Under the pieces are notes generated by a model. The model searched no databases. It worked only from the letters and a program-made list of their open reading frames with translations, and had not been told where the DNA came from. The position numbers were made by a program, and so were the translations under genes. 64,000 nt of DNA from Chitinophagales bacterium (lineage in GTDB: Bacteria > Bacteroidota > Bacteroidia > Chitinophagales > Saprospiraceae): contig JAAFJY010000038.1 of NCBI GenBank assembly GCA_013299105.1, forward strand, positions 16,562 through 80,561. The letters run 5' to 3'. Position 1 is the first letter of the stretch; each line of letters opens with the position of its first letter. Shown one piece after another: positions 1-8,518 of the stretch.

Positions 1-501
1 TCGGAACCGGTTGCCGTAAAAATCATTCAAGCGATTGATCTGGTTGTTTTCTGACACCAAGTGTCCCACAAAACGTTGTTCGAGGCGAAAGCGCTCAGTC
101 ATGGTAATGCGCTCGTTCAAAGTATGGTTGACTAGCAATTGCTCCCAGAGGCGATTCTCTGGAACGTAAGCATTCAATCCTTTGTTGTAGGAATGAATAT
201 CCGCAAAACCCAGCGTAATACTTGTATTTTTGCCCGGGTAATATTGCAAACCCGAACGCAGCAAAGTCTGGTTGGCTCTGGCAGCCTCACCATCCATGCG
301 AAATTGCATATCAAGGTGCATGCCCCATTTTGGGGTGAACTTGTATTGCCCAAAGTAAGTAAACCAATTGCCTTGATTGACTGCTGTTTTCTGGGCAGCC
401 AGATTGCTGGTGTTGAAAAAAAATAAAACCAGCAAAAATAAGGGCATAAGAATAGTACCCGCGCTACGGAAGCACAGCAGGAAATGCTTTTGAGATGCCA
501 T
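1..501 (-). CDS. DUF2490 family protein, 3' part beyond window
   Basis: The reverse strand is open from an ATG at 501 to the window edge (167 codons, C-terminus missing). The N-terminus has a basic start, then a hydrophobic run rich in Leu and Phe ending near NLAAQK, which looks like a signal peptide. The mature part (WFTYFGQYKFTPKWGMHLD, then alternating-polarity strands such as LLRSGLQYYPGKNTSITLG) matches the DUF2490 pattern, a family of small outer-membrane beta-barrel-like proteins of Bacteroidota. The function of DUF2490 proteins is not established. It lies downstream of the SulP gene on the same strand but is separated by a partial palindromic repeat. Confidence 0.7.
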   Translation of the reverse strand, partial: MASQKHFLLCFRSAGTILMPLFLLVLFFFNTSNLAAQKTAVNQGNWFTYFGQYKFTPKWGMHLDMQFRMDGEAARANQTLLRSGLQYYPGKNTSITLGFADIHSYNKGLNAYVPENRLWEQLLVNHTLNERITMTERFRLEQRFVGHLVSENNQINRLNDFYGNRFR

Positions 502-537
502 ATGTGAATGGTTAACAGGTCTGAATCAGCCTGGTGA

Positions 538-574
538 GGGAGCGTAAAAAAACAAGTACATTAGATTTGGGTTT
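538..574 (+). repeat. Partial copy of the ~135-bp dispersed palindromic repeat
   Basis: The stretch starts with GGGAGCGTAAAAAAA and continues to GATTTGGGTTTA, matching the left end of the full-length repeats at 13819, 29125, 42492 and 56354 (the last inverted). The copy stops there and lacks the second arm. Its last bases form the TAA stop of the SulP gene on the reverse strand, so the repeat end and the gene end coincide. Confidence 0.6.
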
Positions 575-2162
575 ACTTCGATTTCTTAAGCGCGGCAAAC
601 GGGTGATCTGATACGGGTTTGTGGTTGACCAAAGCTTCCATTATCATTTTACCCCCGCTCTGTTGGAACTCTCTCTGTAAATGGTGAAGGTTTTCCATCA
701 CCGTGTGGTCTACATAATAAGTGTTGTTGGCGTCGATCACCACTTGAGCTTCTTTGGGTAGTTTTTCCAAGGTCTTCTTGATCCCCAAATAATTGCTAAA
801 AACACCTGCACCATTGATTTTCAGTAGGTATTGTCCATTTTCATATTTCATCTCGGTATCAGCCCGGAACAGGTTCTTCAGTGGCACACCATTGATCAAT
901 TCGATTGCCAACTTCAGTGCAATTCCTGCACCAATGCCGATGAGCAAGTCAGTAGCAAGGGTAACGATGATCGTGACCATAAAAATGGCCAATTGCTCCC
1001 TACCAATGTGCCACATATGGGCAAATTCTTTGGGATTGGCCAGGCGAAACCCTACATAGATCAACATTGCTGCCAGCGAGGCCATTGGGATCATTTTGAT
1101 AATGGGGGTAAGGGCTAAAACAAAAATCAATAAAAAGACCCCATGAAAAAAGTTGGCCCAGCGGCTCTGACCACCGTTGTTGATATTGGCCGAGCTACGC
1201 GCTACTTCCGAGATCATCGGCAAACCGCCCAATAACCCCGATGCCATGTTGCCAAGCCCAACGGCAAATAAGTCTTTGCTCAGGTTACTTTTATTTTGTT
1301 TTGGATCCAGAATATCAATAGCCTTACCTGTTAACAGAGACTCAAGGGAACCAATCAGTGCAAACATCAGCAGGTATTTCAGAAAAATGGGCAGTAAGTC
1401 ACCTGTCATGCCCGCAAAACTGACGTTGAAGCCCAAGGCAAAATCCCCAGGGTTCACCAATGGTTTTACATCCGCATATTGTGCGCCATTCAAGCCCATT
1501 ACTTGACCAAGGACCACGCCAACGATCAGTACAATCAGGGCCGGTGGGATTTTTTTAACGATCGGGTTGTTGATCTTAGGCATTCCAAAGAGGATAACCA
1601 GACTGATCAAACCAATGATCGCAATGGGTACGGTGGGATGAGACAAACTATGCGGAACAAGCGCCAGCAATTCCAGTGGCTCTTTCCCTTTGGTCAGGGC
1701 TGGATTTACGCCCAGTGCCCAGTGAATTTGCTTGGACATGATGATGATACCAATGGCCGCCAACATACCGTGCACCGCTGATAGAGGGAAAAAGTCAGAG
1801 AGTTTGGCCACTTTTAGCAAACCCAAAACAACTTGGATCGCGCCAGCAACCAAAACCACACCCAAGGCAAGCTTCCAACCCAATTCGTTGTTTCCACGGC
1901 CTAGTTCTTCAACCGCACCCGCTACAATAACTATAAGGCCAGCAGCCGGACCTTTGATGGTCAATTCAGAACCTGCTAATGGGGCAACCAACATGCCGCC
2001 AATAATTGCAGTAAGCACACCCATGATTGGCGGGAAGTTGCTGGCACCAGCGATACCTAAACACAATGGCAAGGCGATCAATGAAACCAAAAAACCAGAA
2101 AGTAAGTCTTTTGTCCAGTTTGTGCGGAAGCTTCCTATTTGTTTGCTTTGTTGACTTTCCAT
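573..2162 (-). CDS. SulP-family anion (probably bicarbonate) transporter with STAS domain
   Basis: 529-residue inner-membrane transporter. The frame stays open 87 codons further upstream, but that stretch is not membrane-like and the family-type start is MESQQSKQIGSFRTNW at 2162. The core has many hydrophobic segments with SulP-typical sequence (LLSGFLVSLIALPLCLGIA, then GPAAGLIVIVAGA). The last ~75 residues (VVIDANNTYYVDHTVMENLH) look like a STAS domain. SulP proteins move sulfate, bicarbonate or other anions. Being divergent from dabAB makes bicarbonate, or a counter-ion for that system, the most likely substrate; this is inference from context, since SulP substrate cannot be read from sequence. 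Confidence 0.85.
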   Translation of the reverse strand: MESQQSKQIGSFRTNWTKDLLSGFLVSLIALPLCLGIAGASNFPPIMGVLTAIIGGMLVAPLAGSELTIKGPAAGLIVIVAGAVEELGRGNNELGWKLALGVVLVAGAIQVVLGLLKVAKLSDFFPLSAVHGMLAAIGIIIMSKQIHWALGVNPALTKGKEPLELLALVPHSLSHPTVPIAIIGLISLVILFGMPKINNPIVKKIPPALIVLIVGVVLGQVMGLNGAQYADVKPLVNPGDFALGFNVSFAGMTGDLLPIFLKYLLMFALIGSLESLLTGKAIDILDPKQNKSNLSKDLFAVGLGNMASGLLGGLPMISEVARSSANINNGGQSRWANFFHGVFLLIFVLALTPIIKMIPMASLAAMLIYVGFRLANPKEFAHMWHIGREQLAIFMVTIIVTLATDLLIGIGAGIALKLAIELINGVPLKNLFRADTEMKYENGQYLLKINGAGVFSNYLGIKKTLEKLPKEAQVVIDANNTYYVDHTVMENLHHLQREFQQSGGKMIMEALVNHKPVSDHPFAALKKSK

Positions 2163-2680
2163 GTTGATTAAAAATTTTGGATGAAGCAAGCGAAAGCAAT
2201 TACAAGTTGTACTTTTGCGCAATTGTCTTTCGATGCCACAAAGTTGAAGGGACTTGATAAATACTGTTTTGGCAATCTGCCCGCTTGAACCACGATTCTG
2301 TCCGGTTGAGGAGCACACCTTGAATAGGAAGTTTTTAGCAACGGCACTAAAGGGTTGAAAAAATTTACATAAAAAATTGATTGTCAATATTTTAAATAAA
2401 TAAAACACGTAAATATTAATCAAAATCGAAGCCCCCTTAAATTTTCAAGAAAAATGGATTCAATTTTTGTCCGCTTTAGGTTTAAAAATGCCCGTTTCAA
2501 TTTGAGCAAGGAGAAAAACAAAGTTGCCCTCTCGCTCCTACTATTGGTCAAAAAAAACAAATAATTATCTCATTTACATAGATTAACAATTGATAAAACA
2601 ATCAAAATCATTAAGAAAAAATTACCTTTCTCGATATTTTTATCCTACTTTCTGAATTAGGAGCTCGTAGTTAAAATCCG
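2163..2680. other. Divergent intergenic region between SulP and dabA
   Basis: About 520 bases of AT-rich sequence without a convincing gene. The part next to SulP is open in the SulP frame but has no protein-like composition. It presumably holds the SulP promoter; the dabA promoter candidate is listed separately. No repeat or RNA structure was recognised. Confidence 0.5.
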
Positions 2681-2688
2681 TAAATTTG
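2681..2688 (+). promoter_or_regulatory. Candidate -7 promoter box for dabA
   Basis: TAAATTTG matches the Bacteroidota -7 consensus TAnnTTTG and ends 54 bases before the dabA ATG. No good -33 TTTG is visible at the expected spacing, so this is a half-match only. Confidence 0.4.
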
Positions 2689-2742
2689 TAGTGATTTTCT
2701 CAAAAAGCAAGTCACACCCGCAGCAATCTCAATTCCACTAAA

Positions 2743-5343
2743 ATGCTGCTAATTTCTTTCTCCATGCGTGATTCAAATACTGATATACCATTCAATGGCG
2801 TACAACCAAACCATCCTTTTCTGGATGAACACATCGCCCCATTGAATCGCCAACGCGCTTTTGACGAGCACAAGGTTTTGCATGATCTCAAGCATTACCT
2901 TCCTGCCCAAGCCCCACTCAAAGACTTCATCCACCACAATACCTTGCATGCTTTTCAAAGTAAGCCTTTCTTTGAAGGCTTGAACACTGCCTCTGAAATC
3001 TTTGGTTACAAGGTGCAATTGTCACTTGAAGAGTATCGTCAACTTTTCCAAGACAAACGCATCCGTGAAGATATGCTGCGCAAAGTAGTGATGGACCGTA
3101 AAGGCCCGGTTCTCAGCCCACTTTGGTTGAACAAATTGCTGAACGAGCCCCTTCCCAAAAAGCGCTCACCCCGCATTGGCATCCTGCGTTCACATTGGAA
3201 AAGGCAATTCAAAATTGACATGGACTCCTTGGTACACCCAACCCTGTTTCGGGTTTTAGGTGCTTACCTGGACCAAGGCATCTCGATGTGGAATTTCCCA
3301 GTTGGCGAAATGGGTTTTCTGGCAGCCATGCGAGAAATGGACATCAACAGCTATTTCAGCCTCCTCCAATCCAAAAGAGCGCGTAAGTTGTTGCGAGACA
3401 GTAAGCACTGCAGCATTGCCAATTTGCTCGAAATCCTGGTTTTTGACGAAAGCTTATACGAGCAATACTTGTTTGATCAACAATTTGCTCACCAGGGTTG
3501 GTCTGGTATGGTCTCTACGGTAGAAGACCAACCTGAAACCATGATCGATCGCAAGAAGATTTCGCTACACGATGTGATCATTTTTGAGCTGTTATTGGAA
3601 ATTGATGCCTTGGATACCCATTTTGGAGAAATTTGGTCCCCTCTCGGTCCAAAATTGAAAGCCAAACCAAGGGAATTATTTGCACCAGTACAGCAAAGTG
3701 ACTTGCAAGAAGTACTGGAAATCTGGCAGGAGGTCTTTGAATGGAGCTACTACGACCAGGTATTGGCAGGGATTCAAATGAGCAAAAGCAAGCCCCCCAA
3801 AACAGATGAAAAAAGTTTGCAAGCCATGTTTTGTATTGATGACCGGGAATGTTCACTGCGTCGCTACATCGAAAAACTGGACCCGCAAGCAGAGACCTTC
3901 GGCACCCCTGGTTTCTTTGGCGTAGAATTCTATTTCCAGCCGGAACATGCCAAATATTTGACCAAACTCTGTCCAGCACCAGTAACGCCTAAATTCCTAA
4001 TCAAAGAACAAGGTGGCCAAGGCAAGGAGCAAAACGACATCCACTTCAACAAAGGCACTTCTACGCTTTTAAGGGGTTGGCTGGCGTCCCAAACGCTGGG
4101 TTTCTGGGCAGCAATTCGACTGATTGGCAACATCTTCCGCCCTCAAATGAGCGCGACGATGGCTTCTTCCTTCCGTCAGATGGATCACCAATCGCAGCTC
4201 AGTATTGTAAATGAAAGCCCCGAACGCCACGAACACGGCCTGCAAGTAGGTTTTCAAATCAGCGAAATGGCCGATAGGGTTGAAGGGTTACTCAAAAGCA
4301 TAGGCTTGGTGCATAATTTTGCACCAATCGTATATGTAGTTGGCCACGGCTCAAGCAGTGTCAATAATCCTCACTATTCGGCTTACGATTGTGGCGCTTG
4401 TTCAGGTCGGCCAGGTTCGGTCAATGCAAGGGTAATTTGCTTCATGGCCAACCATCCTGAAGTAAGGACCTTACTGCGAAAAAGAGGCATCGACATTCCC
4501 ATCACTACCCAATTCATGGGTGGCCTGCACGATACTACCCGCGATGAGATTCAGTTTTTTGATGAAAAAGAATTGGCACCTATCAATCTCAACCACCACC
4601 AGCACAACCTTTCGGTATTCCAACAAGCCTTAGACCTCAACGCCAAGGAACGCTCCCGTCGCTTTGAGTCGATCAACACCAATCAGCGCGAGGACAAGAT
4701 TCACGAGCAAATCAAAATCCGTTCAGTTTCCGTCTTTGAACCACGCCCCGAACTGAATCACGCGACCAACGCCTTGTGCATCGTGGGTCGCAGGTCTTTG
4801 TCGCAGGGTTTGTTCCTGGATCGCCGCTCCTTCCTGAACTCTTTTGATTATCGGGTTGACCCAGAGGGCAAGTACCTGTTCAATATCCTCAAAGCAGTGG
4901 CTCCAGTGTGTGGCGGGATCAATTTGGAATACTTCTTCTCCAGGGTTGACAACAACAAGCTAGGGGCTGGCACCAAACTTCCCCACAACGTAATGGGCCT
5001 GATTGGTGTAGCCAACGGCATTGATGGCGATTTGCGCCCAGGTTTGCCCAGTCAAATGATCGAAGTACACGATCCGGTGCGGCTTTTGGTCATTGTCGAA
5101 CACTATCCGCAAGTAATTTTGAACACCATCCAGCGCGATGCCGCCACTTATGAGTGGTTCAAAAACCAGTGGGTGCGCCTAGCTTGTGTTGATCCTCAAA
5201 CCCGCAGTACCATGATTTTTGATGGTACCCAAGAGCAGTTTAAGCCATATGAGCCGATTGCGAAAACACTGCAAACCGTTACAGATGTAGTGCCTGTGTT
5301 GCAACGCAATCCTGAAAATTTACCAGTTTATCTCATCGCTTAA
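2743..5343 (+). CDS. dabA: DabA-type inorganic-carbon transporter subunit (DUF2309)
   Basis: 866 residues. DabA is the cytoplasmic, carbonic-anhydrase-like subunit of the DAB complex, which couples CO2 hydration to the proton (or sodium) gradient so that bicarbonate accumulates in the cell. The zinc-site residues known from Halothiobacillus DabA2 are visible: C364 and D366 in MFCIDDREC, H535 in YVVGHGSS, and C550 in AYDCGACSG. The 15-residue spacing between the His and the last Cys is as in DabA2. A second possible start, MRDSNTD, lies seven codons in. The partner dabB begins 9 bases after the stop, so the two are surely one operon. Confidence 0.93.
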   Translation: MLLISFSMRDSNTDIPFNGVQPNHPFLDEHIAPLNRQRAFDEHKVLHDLKHYLPAQAPLKDFIHHNTLHAFQSKPFFEGLNTASEIFGYKVQLSLEEYRQLFQDKRIREDMLRKVVMDRKGPVLSPLWLNKLLNEPLPKKRSPRIGILRSHWKRQFKIDMDSLVHPTLFRVLGAYLDQGISMWNFPVGEMGFLAAMREMDINSYFSLLQSKRARKLLRDSKHCSIANLLEILVFDESLYEQYLFDQQFAHQGWSGMVSTVEDQPETMIDRKKISLHDVIIFELLLEIDALDTHFGEIWSPLGPKLKAKPRELFAPVQQSDLQEVLEIWQEVFEWSYYDQVLAGIQMSKSKPPKTDEKSLQAMFCIDDRECSLRRYIEKLDPQAETFGTPGFFGVEFYFQPEHAKYLTKLCPAPVTPKFLIKEQGGQGKEQNDIHFNKGTSTLLRGWLASQTLGFWAAIRLIGNIFRPQMSATMASSFRQMDHQSQLSIVNESPERHEHGLQVGFQISEMADRVEGLLKSIGLVHNFAPIVYVVGHGSSSVNNPHYSAYDCGACSGRPGSVNARVICFMANHPEVRTLLRKRGIDIPITTQFMGGLHDTTRDEIQFFDEKELAPINLNHHQHNLSVFQQALDLNAKERSRRFESINTNQREDKIHEQIKIRSVSVFEPRPELNHATNALCIVGRRSLSQGLFLDRRSFLNSFDYRVDPEGKYLFNILKAVAPVCGGINLEYFFSRVDNNKLGAGTKLPHNVMGLIGVANGIDGDLRPGLPSQMIEVHDPVRLLVIVEHYPQVILNTIQRDAATYEWFKNQWVRLACVDPQTRSTMIFDGTQEQFKPYEPIAKTLQTVTDVVPVLQRNPENLPVYLIA

Positions 5344-5352
5344 TCCCCAGTT

Positions 5353-7224
5353 ATGCTGACTTCAATATTGCCATTTTTTCTCTTGCTGCCACTCTTAGGC
5401 TATGTCATTAGCTTATTTATTCCGGCTAAGAATGAGACATTTATCTCTAGGTTTGCCTTCGGCACTATGGGTTTGCACCTGTTCAGTAGTCTGGGATTTG
5501 TAGGTCTTTGGTTGAGCCGAGGTTTGCCTTCAATCAATTTGCGCGAATGGTCTTTATACAAAAACCCACATTACGATTTTTTCATTGCTTTTTACTTTGA
5601 TCACATCAGTGCCGTGTACTTGCTAGTGGGTTCATTTTTAACCTTTCTGGTCACTTTGTACAGCCGCTATTATTTGCACCGCGAATCGGGTTACAAGCGC
5701 TTTTTCAATACCATTTTGTTCTTTTTCCTGGGTTACAACCTGGTCATTTTATCCGGAAATTTGGAAACTTTGCTGATTGGTTGGGAAATTCTGGGCTTGT
5801 CGTCCTTTTTGTTAATTGCATTTTACCGCGATCGCTACGTACCTGTTAAAAACGCGGTCAAGGTGTTTTCGATTTATCGCATTGGCGACGTGGGTTTGAT
5901 CCTAGCCATGTGGATGAGTCACCACTTGTGGCACGCCAACATCACTTTCGCCCGTTTGAACAACTACGAGCTAGTCAGCGAACACTTGCAGCGCCATACC
6001 TTGATTGGTGTTTTTGTATCACTCATGATTTTAGTTTCTGCCGCTGCTAAATCGGCTCAATTGCCTTTTTCTTCCTGGCTACCCAGGGCGATGGAAGGCC
6101 CTACCCCATCGAGTGCTATCTTTTATGGTTCCTTATCGGTACACCTTGGGGTGTTTTTAATGCTGCGTACATTCCCGTTTTGGGAACACCAATTGTCGGT
6201 TCGTATCATGATTGGGTTGATGGGCTTGACCACCAGTTTCTTGGCGTCGGGCATCACCAGGGTACAGTCTTCGGTCAAAAGCCAAATTGCTTACGCCTCC
6301 ATTGCCCAAATTGGCTTGATTTTTGTTGAAATTGCCTTCGGTTTGAACACCTTGGCCTTGATCCATTTCGCTGGCAATGCTTTCTTGCGTACCTATCAAT
6401 TGTTGGTTTCTCCATCGGTGGTGAGCTACCTGATCCGCCAGCAATATTATCACTTTGTACCTCGCGTACCTGCTTTTGAAGGAAAATGGCCCAAGCGCTT
6501 CCGTTATACATTTTACACTTTTTGCCTCAAAGAAGGTAACCTTGACGCTTTTATGTACCGCTACCTTTGGAATCCATTGAAGTTAGCGGGCAAACAATTC
6601 GATTATTTAACGGTTGATCGGGCTTTCTACATTTTCACTCCAATTTTCGTATTGGGATTTATGGCACAGTATTTTAATGCGCACCTGCCAGAACAGTTCA
6701 GCCACTACTTGCCCATTGGATTTTCATTGATTGGGCTCTTGTTGGTGCTCAAGGCATTTACCGAGCGACGTCGGGTAGAACTGAGCTGGACCCTGGTCAT
6801 GATGAACCACTGCTGGGTGGCACTGGCCATATCCTTCAACGAAAAAGTGACCATGCACCAAATTGGCTTGTACCTGAGTGGCATCTTGCTGGCGGGTTTT
6901 GCAGGCATCATCGTGCTGAAACGCTTGCGCAGGCTGGAAGGTGACATCGACCTCAACCGCTTTCACGGCAATTCTTACATCCATCCGCGCATCGCGCTGT
7001 GGTTTTTGCTGTGCAGTTTGGGCTTGTCGGGTTTCCCGATTACCCCGGCTTTCATTGGCGAAGACCTTGTATTCAGCCATATCCATGCCAACCAGCTCAC
7101 CCTCGCCTTCATTACGGCCCTGAGTTTGATCTTGGATGGCCTGGCGATCATTCGCATCTACGCCCGGGTATTCTTGGGGCCACATGTGAAATCGCAGTAC
7201 GACATGGCTTATCGCTCATCCTGA
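5353..7224 (+). CDS. dabB: DabB-type proton-conducting membrane subunit (NuoL-like)
   Basis: 623 residues, highly hydrophobic. It belongs to the proton-translocating NADH-quinone oxidoreductase/antiporter family: around residue 234 it has KSAQLPFSSWLPRAMEGPTP, the family signature. It is not part of a Nuo operon here and directly follows dabA, so it is the DAB membrane subunit that anchors DabA and supplies ion flux. Length and context agree with DabB; no other complex I subunits are nearby. A terminator-like hairpin lies about 90 bases after the stop. Confidence 0.9.
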   Translation: MLTSILPFFLLLPLLGYVISLFIPAKNETFISRFAFGTMGLHLFSSLGFVGLWLSRGLPSINLREWSLYKNPHYDFFIAFYFDHISAVYLLVGSFLTFLVTLYSRYYLHRESGYKRFFNTILFFFLGYNLVILSGNLETLLIGWEILGLSSFLLIAFYRDRYVPVKNAVKVFSIYRIGDVGLILAMWMSHHLWHANITFARLNNYELVSEHLQRHTLIGVFVSLMILVSAAAKSAQLPFSSWLPRAMEGPTPSSAIFYGSLSVHLGVFLMLRTFPFWEHQLSVRIMIGLMGLTTSFLASGITRVQSSVKSQIAYASIAQIGLIFVEIAFGLNTLALIHFAGNAFLRTYQLLVSPSVVSYLIRQQYYHFVPRVPAFEGKWPKRFRYTFYTFCLKEGNLDAFMYRYLWNPLKLAGKQFDYLTVDRAFYIFTPIFVLGFMAQYFNAHLPEQFSHYLPIGFSLIGLLLVLKAFTERRRVELSWTLVMMNHCWVALAISFNEKVTMHQIGLYLSGILLAGFAGIIVLKRLRRLEGDIDLNRFHGNSYIHPRIALWFLLCSLGLSGFPITPAFIGEDLVFSHIHANQLTLAFITALSLILDGLAIIRIYARVFLGPHVKSQYDMAYRSS

Positions 7225-7312
7225 TTTTTGATTGTTTCGTCTTCATTCATACTAATTTTTTTAGGGTTGGAAAATCCAAGGTGAACTGGGAACGACACTT
7301 TGGTTACGCAGG

Positions 7313-7346
7313 TGCTTGGGAGCTTGATCCCAGGCATCTTTTTTTT
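7313..7346 (+). terminator. Intrinsic terminator downstream of dabAB
   Basis: A stem of nine pairs (TGCTTGGGA / TCCCAGGCA, one G-T pair) with a six-base loop, followed by TC and a run of eight T. It is placed correctly to end the dabAB transcript. Confidence 0.75.
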
Positions 7347-7538
7347 GATGGGTGGGTCAGGAACAAAATAAATGTCTATATACTTGGTGAATGAATGCTT
7401 GATTTCGATTGAAGTCTAAAACCATCCCAGTTACCCAAACGTGTAACGAAATATCCATTTTCCCCTTGGAATCCCATTAGCGAGCGCGCTTCGCAAGAAG
7501 CCAAGAGCTTTGTAGAATTTGGATTCCAAGGGCAGGTC

Positions 7539-7593
7539 CTGGCTTCGCAAGAAGCCTAAGGCATCAAAAATCTTAGGCTTCTTGCGAAGCCAG
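7539..7593. repeat. Perfect 22-bp inverted repeat with 11-base spacer
   Basis: Left arm 7539-7560 and right arm 7572-7593 are exact reverse complements; the core of each arm is CTTCGCAAGAAGCC or its complement. Related, unpaired copies of this core occur near 7489 (CTTCGCAAGAAGCCAAGAG) and 7641 (TTCTTGCGAAGCTGG). No T-run follows, so it is not a typical terminator. It resembles a REP/MITE-like palindrome. Confidence 0.75.
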
Positions 7594-7685
7594 AAGTTGG
7601 GAAATGGGGAGGGAATGATCGATGCTACAAATCTTGTGCTTCTTGCGAAGCTGGGCATTCGGGATGCTTTAAACCGTAAATTATT

Positions 7686-7746
7686 AATGGCTTATTATTT
7701 CGTTCCCAATGCACAAGTTCCTCGAAAACGAAATAATTAAGCCATT
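7686..7746. repeat. Imperfect inverted repeat with 22-base loop
   Basis: AATGGCTTATTATTTCGTT (7686-7704) pairs with the complement at 7727-7746, with a single extra base in the right arm. The role is unknown; it sits in the same gene-free stretch as the 7539 palindrome. Confidence 0.6.
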
Positions 7747-8039
7747 AGCAACGTGACTTTTTTGTCTAAACCAGGATTTTCAGAATTGCAGCATTTCTTG
7801 CGTGATATTGACCAAACCAGAATTTCAAAGAATTTTTGAATTGACCCGCTTCGCGGTCTAGGCCCAGATAATGAAGGCGCGAATTGGTAGGGTTTCACCA
7901 GGAACATAGACGGTTGGTTTGTTCTTTGCCTACTAGTGGCTGAAAAAAATTCACTTTTTTTCAAGCTCTGGGAACTTCCCCGATCAAGTTTTGGTTATTG
8001 CTTTTGTATTTGTTATTCAAAACACAAATTCTTCTGCTC
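7747..8039. other. Gene-free stretch before the small frame and tRNA array
   Basis: Nothing protein-like is seen on either strand. It contains low-complexity T-runs and a short TTTTGG...TATTTG pair at 7989-8012 that could be a weak promoter for what follows, but the spacing is shorter than the Bacteroidota norm. Confidence 0.35.
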
Positions 8040-8156
8040 ATGCAAACTCAAATGATTCAAGTCCATACGCTACGACCCGCTGCCCAGCCGCAGCGACATA
8101 TTCGTATGCCACGAATTCATTGCATTCAGCATGGTCCTCAACTTCGCTGCGTATAG
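8040..8156 (+). CDS. Putative 38-aa leader peptide upstream of the tRNA array
   Basis: ATG at 8040, TAG at 8154-8156. The peptide begins MQTQMIQVHTLRPAAQPQRH and ends HGPQLRCV. Of its 38 codons, 22 start with C (7 Gln, 4 His, 5 Arg, 4 Pro, 2 Leu) and 4 are Ile ATT. That makes 26 of 38 codons for exactly the six amino acids whose tRNAs are encoded just downstream. The stop is followed 25 nt later by a terminator-like hairpin. This is the order of a transcription attenuator (leader peptide, terminator, structural genes). No Shine-Dalgarno is visible, which is normal in this phylum. Whether it is translated is unproven; the biased composition is the main argument. A longer overlapping frame (7991-8176) has no better support. 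Confidence 0.4.
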   Translation: MQTQMIQVHTLRPAAQPQRHIRMPRIHCIQHGPQLRCV

Positions 8157-8171
8157 CGCTCTTCTTACGCA
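8148..8171 (+). promoter_or_regulatory. Hairpin overlapping the end of the putative leader frame
   Basis: TGCGTA (8148-8153) pairs with TACGCA (8166-8171) around a 12-base loop that itself contains the palindrome AGCGCT. The left arm lies in the last codons of the small frame, so a ribosome there would cover it. This is a possible regulatory structure upstream of the terminator. No competing antiterminator pairing was worked out. Confidence 0.3.
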
Positions 8172-8181
8172 AATGAAGCAG

Positions 8182-8219
8182 AAACCCGCCAGCTTGGATG
8201 CATCCACTGGCGGGTTTTT
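8182..8219 (+). terminator. Terminator-like hairpin between leader frame and tRNA array
   Basis: AAACCCGCCAG (8182-8192) pairs perfectly over 11 bp with CTGGCGGGTTT (8207-8217), and the right arm runs into five T. It is a strong intrinsic terminator in the forward direction, lying after the 38-codon frame and 124 bases before the first tRNA. No other forward gene lies upstream for it to serve before dabB, which has its own terminator. Confidence 0.75.
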
Positions 8220-8307
8220 GATTTTACCCTTTTCAAGAACCAATCAGCTGAGACACTGGAAAACAGCTTGTTTTTCAGCTACTTGAGAAGGAGCCCCAAG
8301 GCCCCTC

Positions 8308-8338
8308 ACTCATAACTCATAATTCATAACTCATAACC
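8308..8338. repeat. ACTCATA-type short tandem repeat
   Basis: ACTCATAACTCATAATTCATAACTCATAACC is a degenerate repeat of (ACTCATA). The reverse-complement form, GAGTTATGAGTTATGAGTG followed by GGGG, occurs at 20045-20063, directly after the DUF3828 gene, so it is a short dispersed intergenic repeat of this genome. Confidence 0.55.
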
Positions 8339-8343
8339 ATTCT

Positions 8344-8416
8344 GGTAGCCCTGGTGTAATTGGCAGCATGGCGCTCTGTGAAAGCGAAGGCGAGGGTTCG
8401 AATCCCCTGGTTACCC
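8344..8416 (+). tRNA. tRNA-His (GTG), atypical
   Basis: Acceptor GGTAGCC pairs with GGTTACC; discriminator C73, as expected for His. Anticodon loop CTGTGAA gives GTG. T-loop TTCGAAT fits the consensus. Oddities: the base before position 1 is T, so the usual encoded G-1 of tRNA-His is missing; the D-stem is weak; the T-stem has an A-C mismatch. The D-arm sequence GGTGTAATTGGCAGCA resembles that of Bacteroidota tRNA-Gln. No CCA is encoded. First gene of a six-tRNA array. Confidence 0.6.
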
Positions 8417-8427
8417 AAATTCTATTT

Positions 8428-8501
8428 ACTCGGTTAGGCGAATTGGTTAAGCCGTCACGCTGATAACGTGGAGATTGGAGGTTCAAGTCCTTCACTGGGT
8501 A
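8428..8501 (+). tRNA. tRNA-Ile (GAT)
   Basis: Acceptor ACTCGGT pairs fully (with G-T pairs) with ACTGGGT; discriminator A. Anticodon stem TCACG/CGTGG encloses loop CTGATAA, anticodon GAT. T-arm GGAGG-TTCAAGT-CCTTC. The D-stem has three pairs (GGC/GCC). It starts 11 bases after the previous tRNA. The acceptor with several G-T pairs is unlike a housekeeping tRNA-Ile, which normally begins GGG. Confidence 0.7.
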
Positions 8502-8518
8502 CGATTTTTTAAACTTTT

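Noticed and set aside
2163..2423. 87-codon N-terminal extension of the SulP gene
   Set aside because: Not membrane-like and not seen in the family; MESQQ at 2162 fits the usual start.
7431..7740. Frames of 73-75 codons on both strands
   Set aside because: They are the palindrome and CTTCGCAAGAAGCC repeats read in frame, repeating AGCGFLRSQ-like words on both strands.
7991..8176. 61-codon forward frame overlapping the leader-like frame
   Set aside because: Starts at TTG and is rich in Ser/Thr/Ala with no recognisable pattern; the 8040 frame has the stronger compositional signal and a stop before the terminator.
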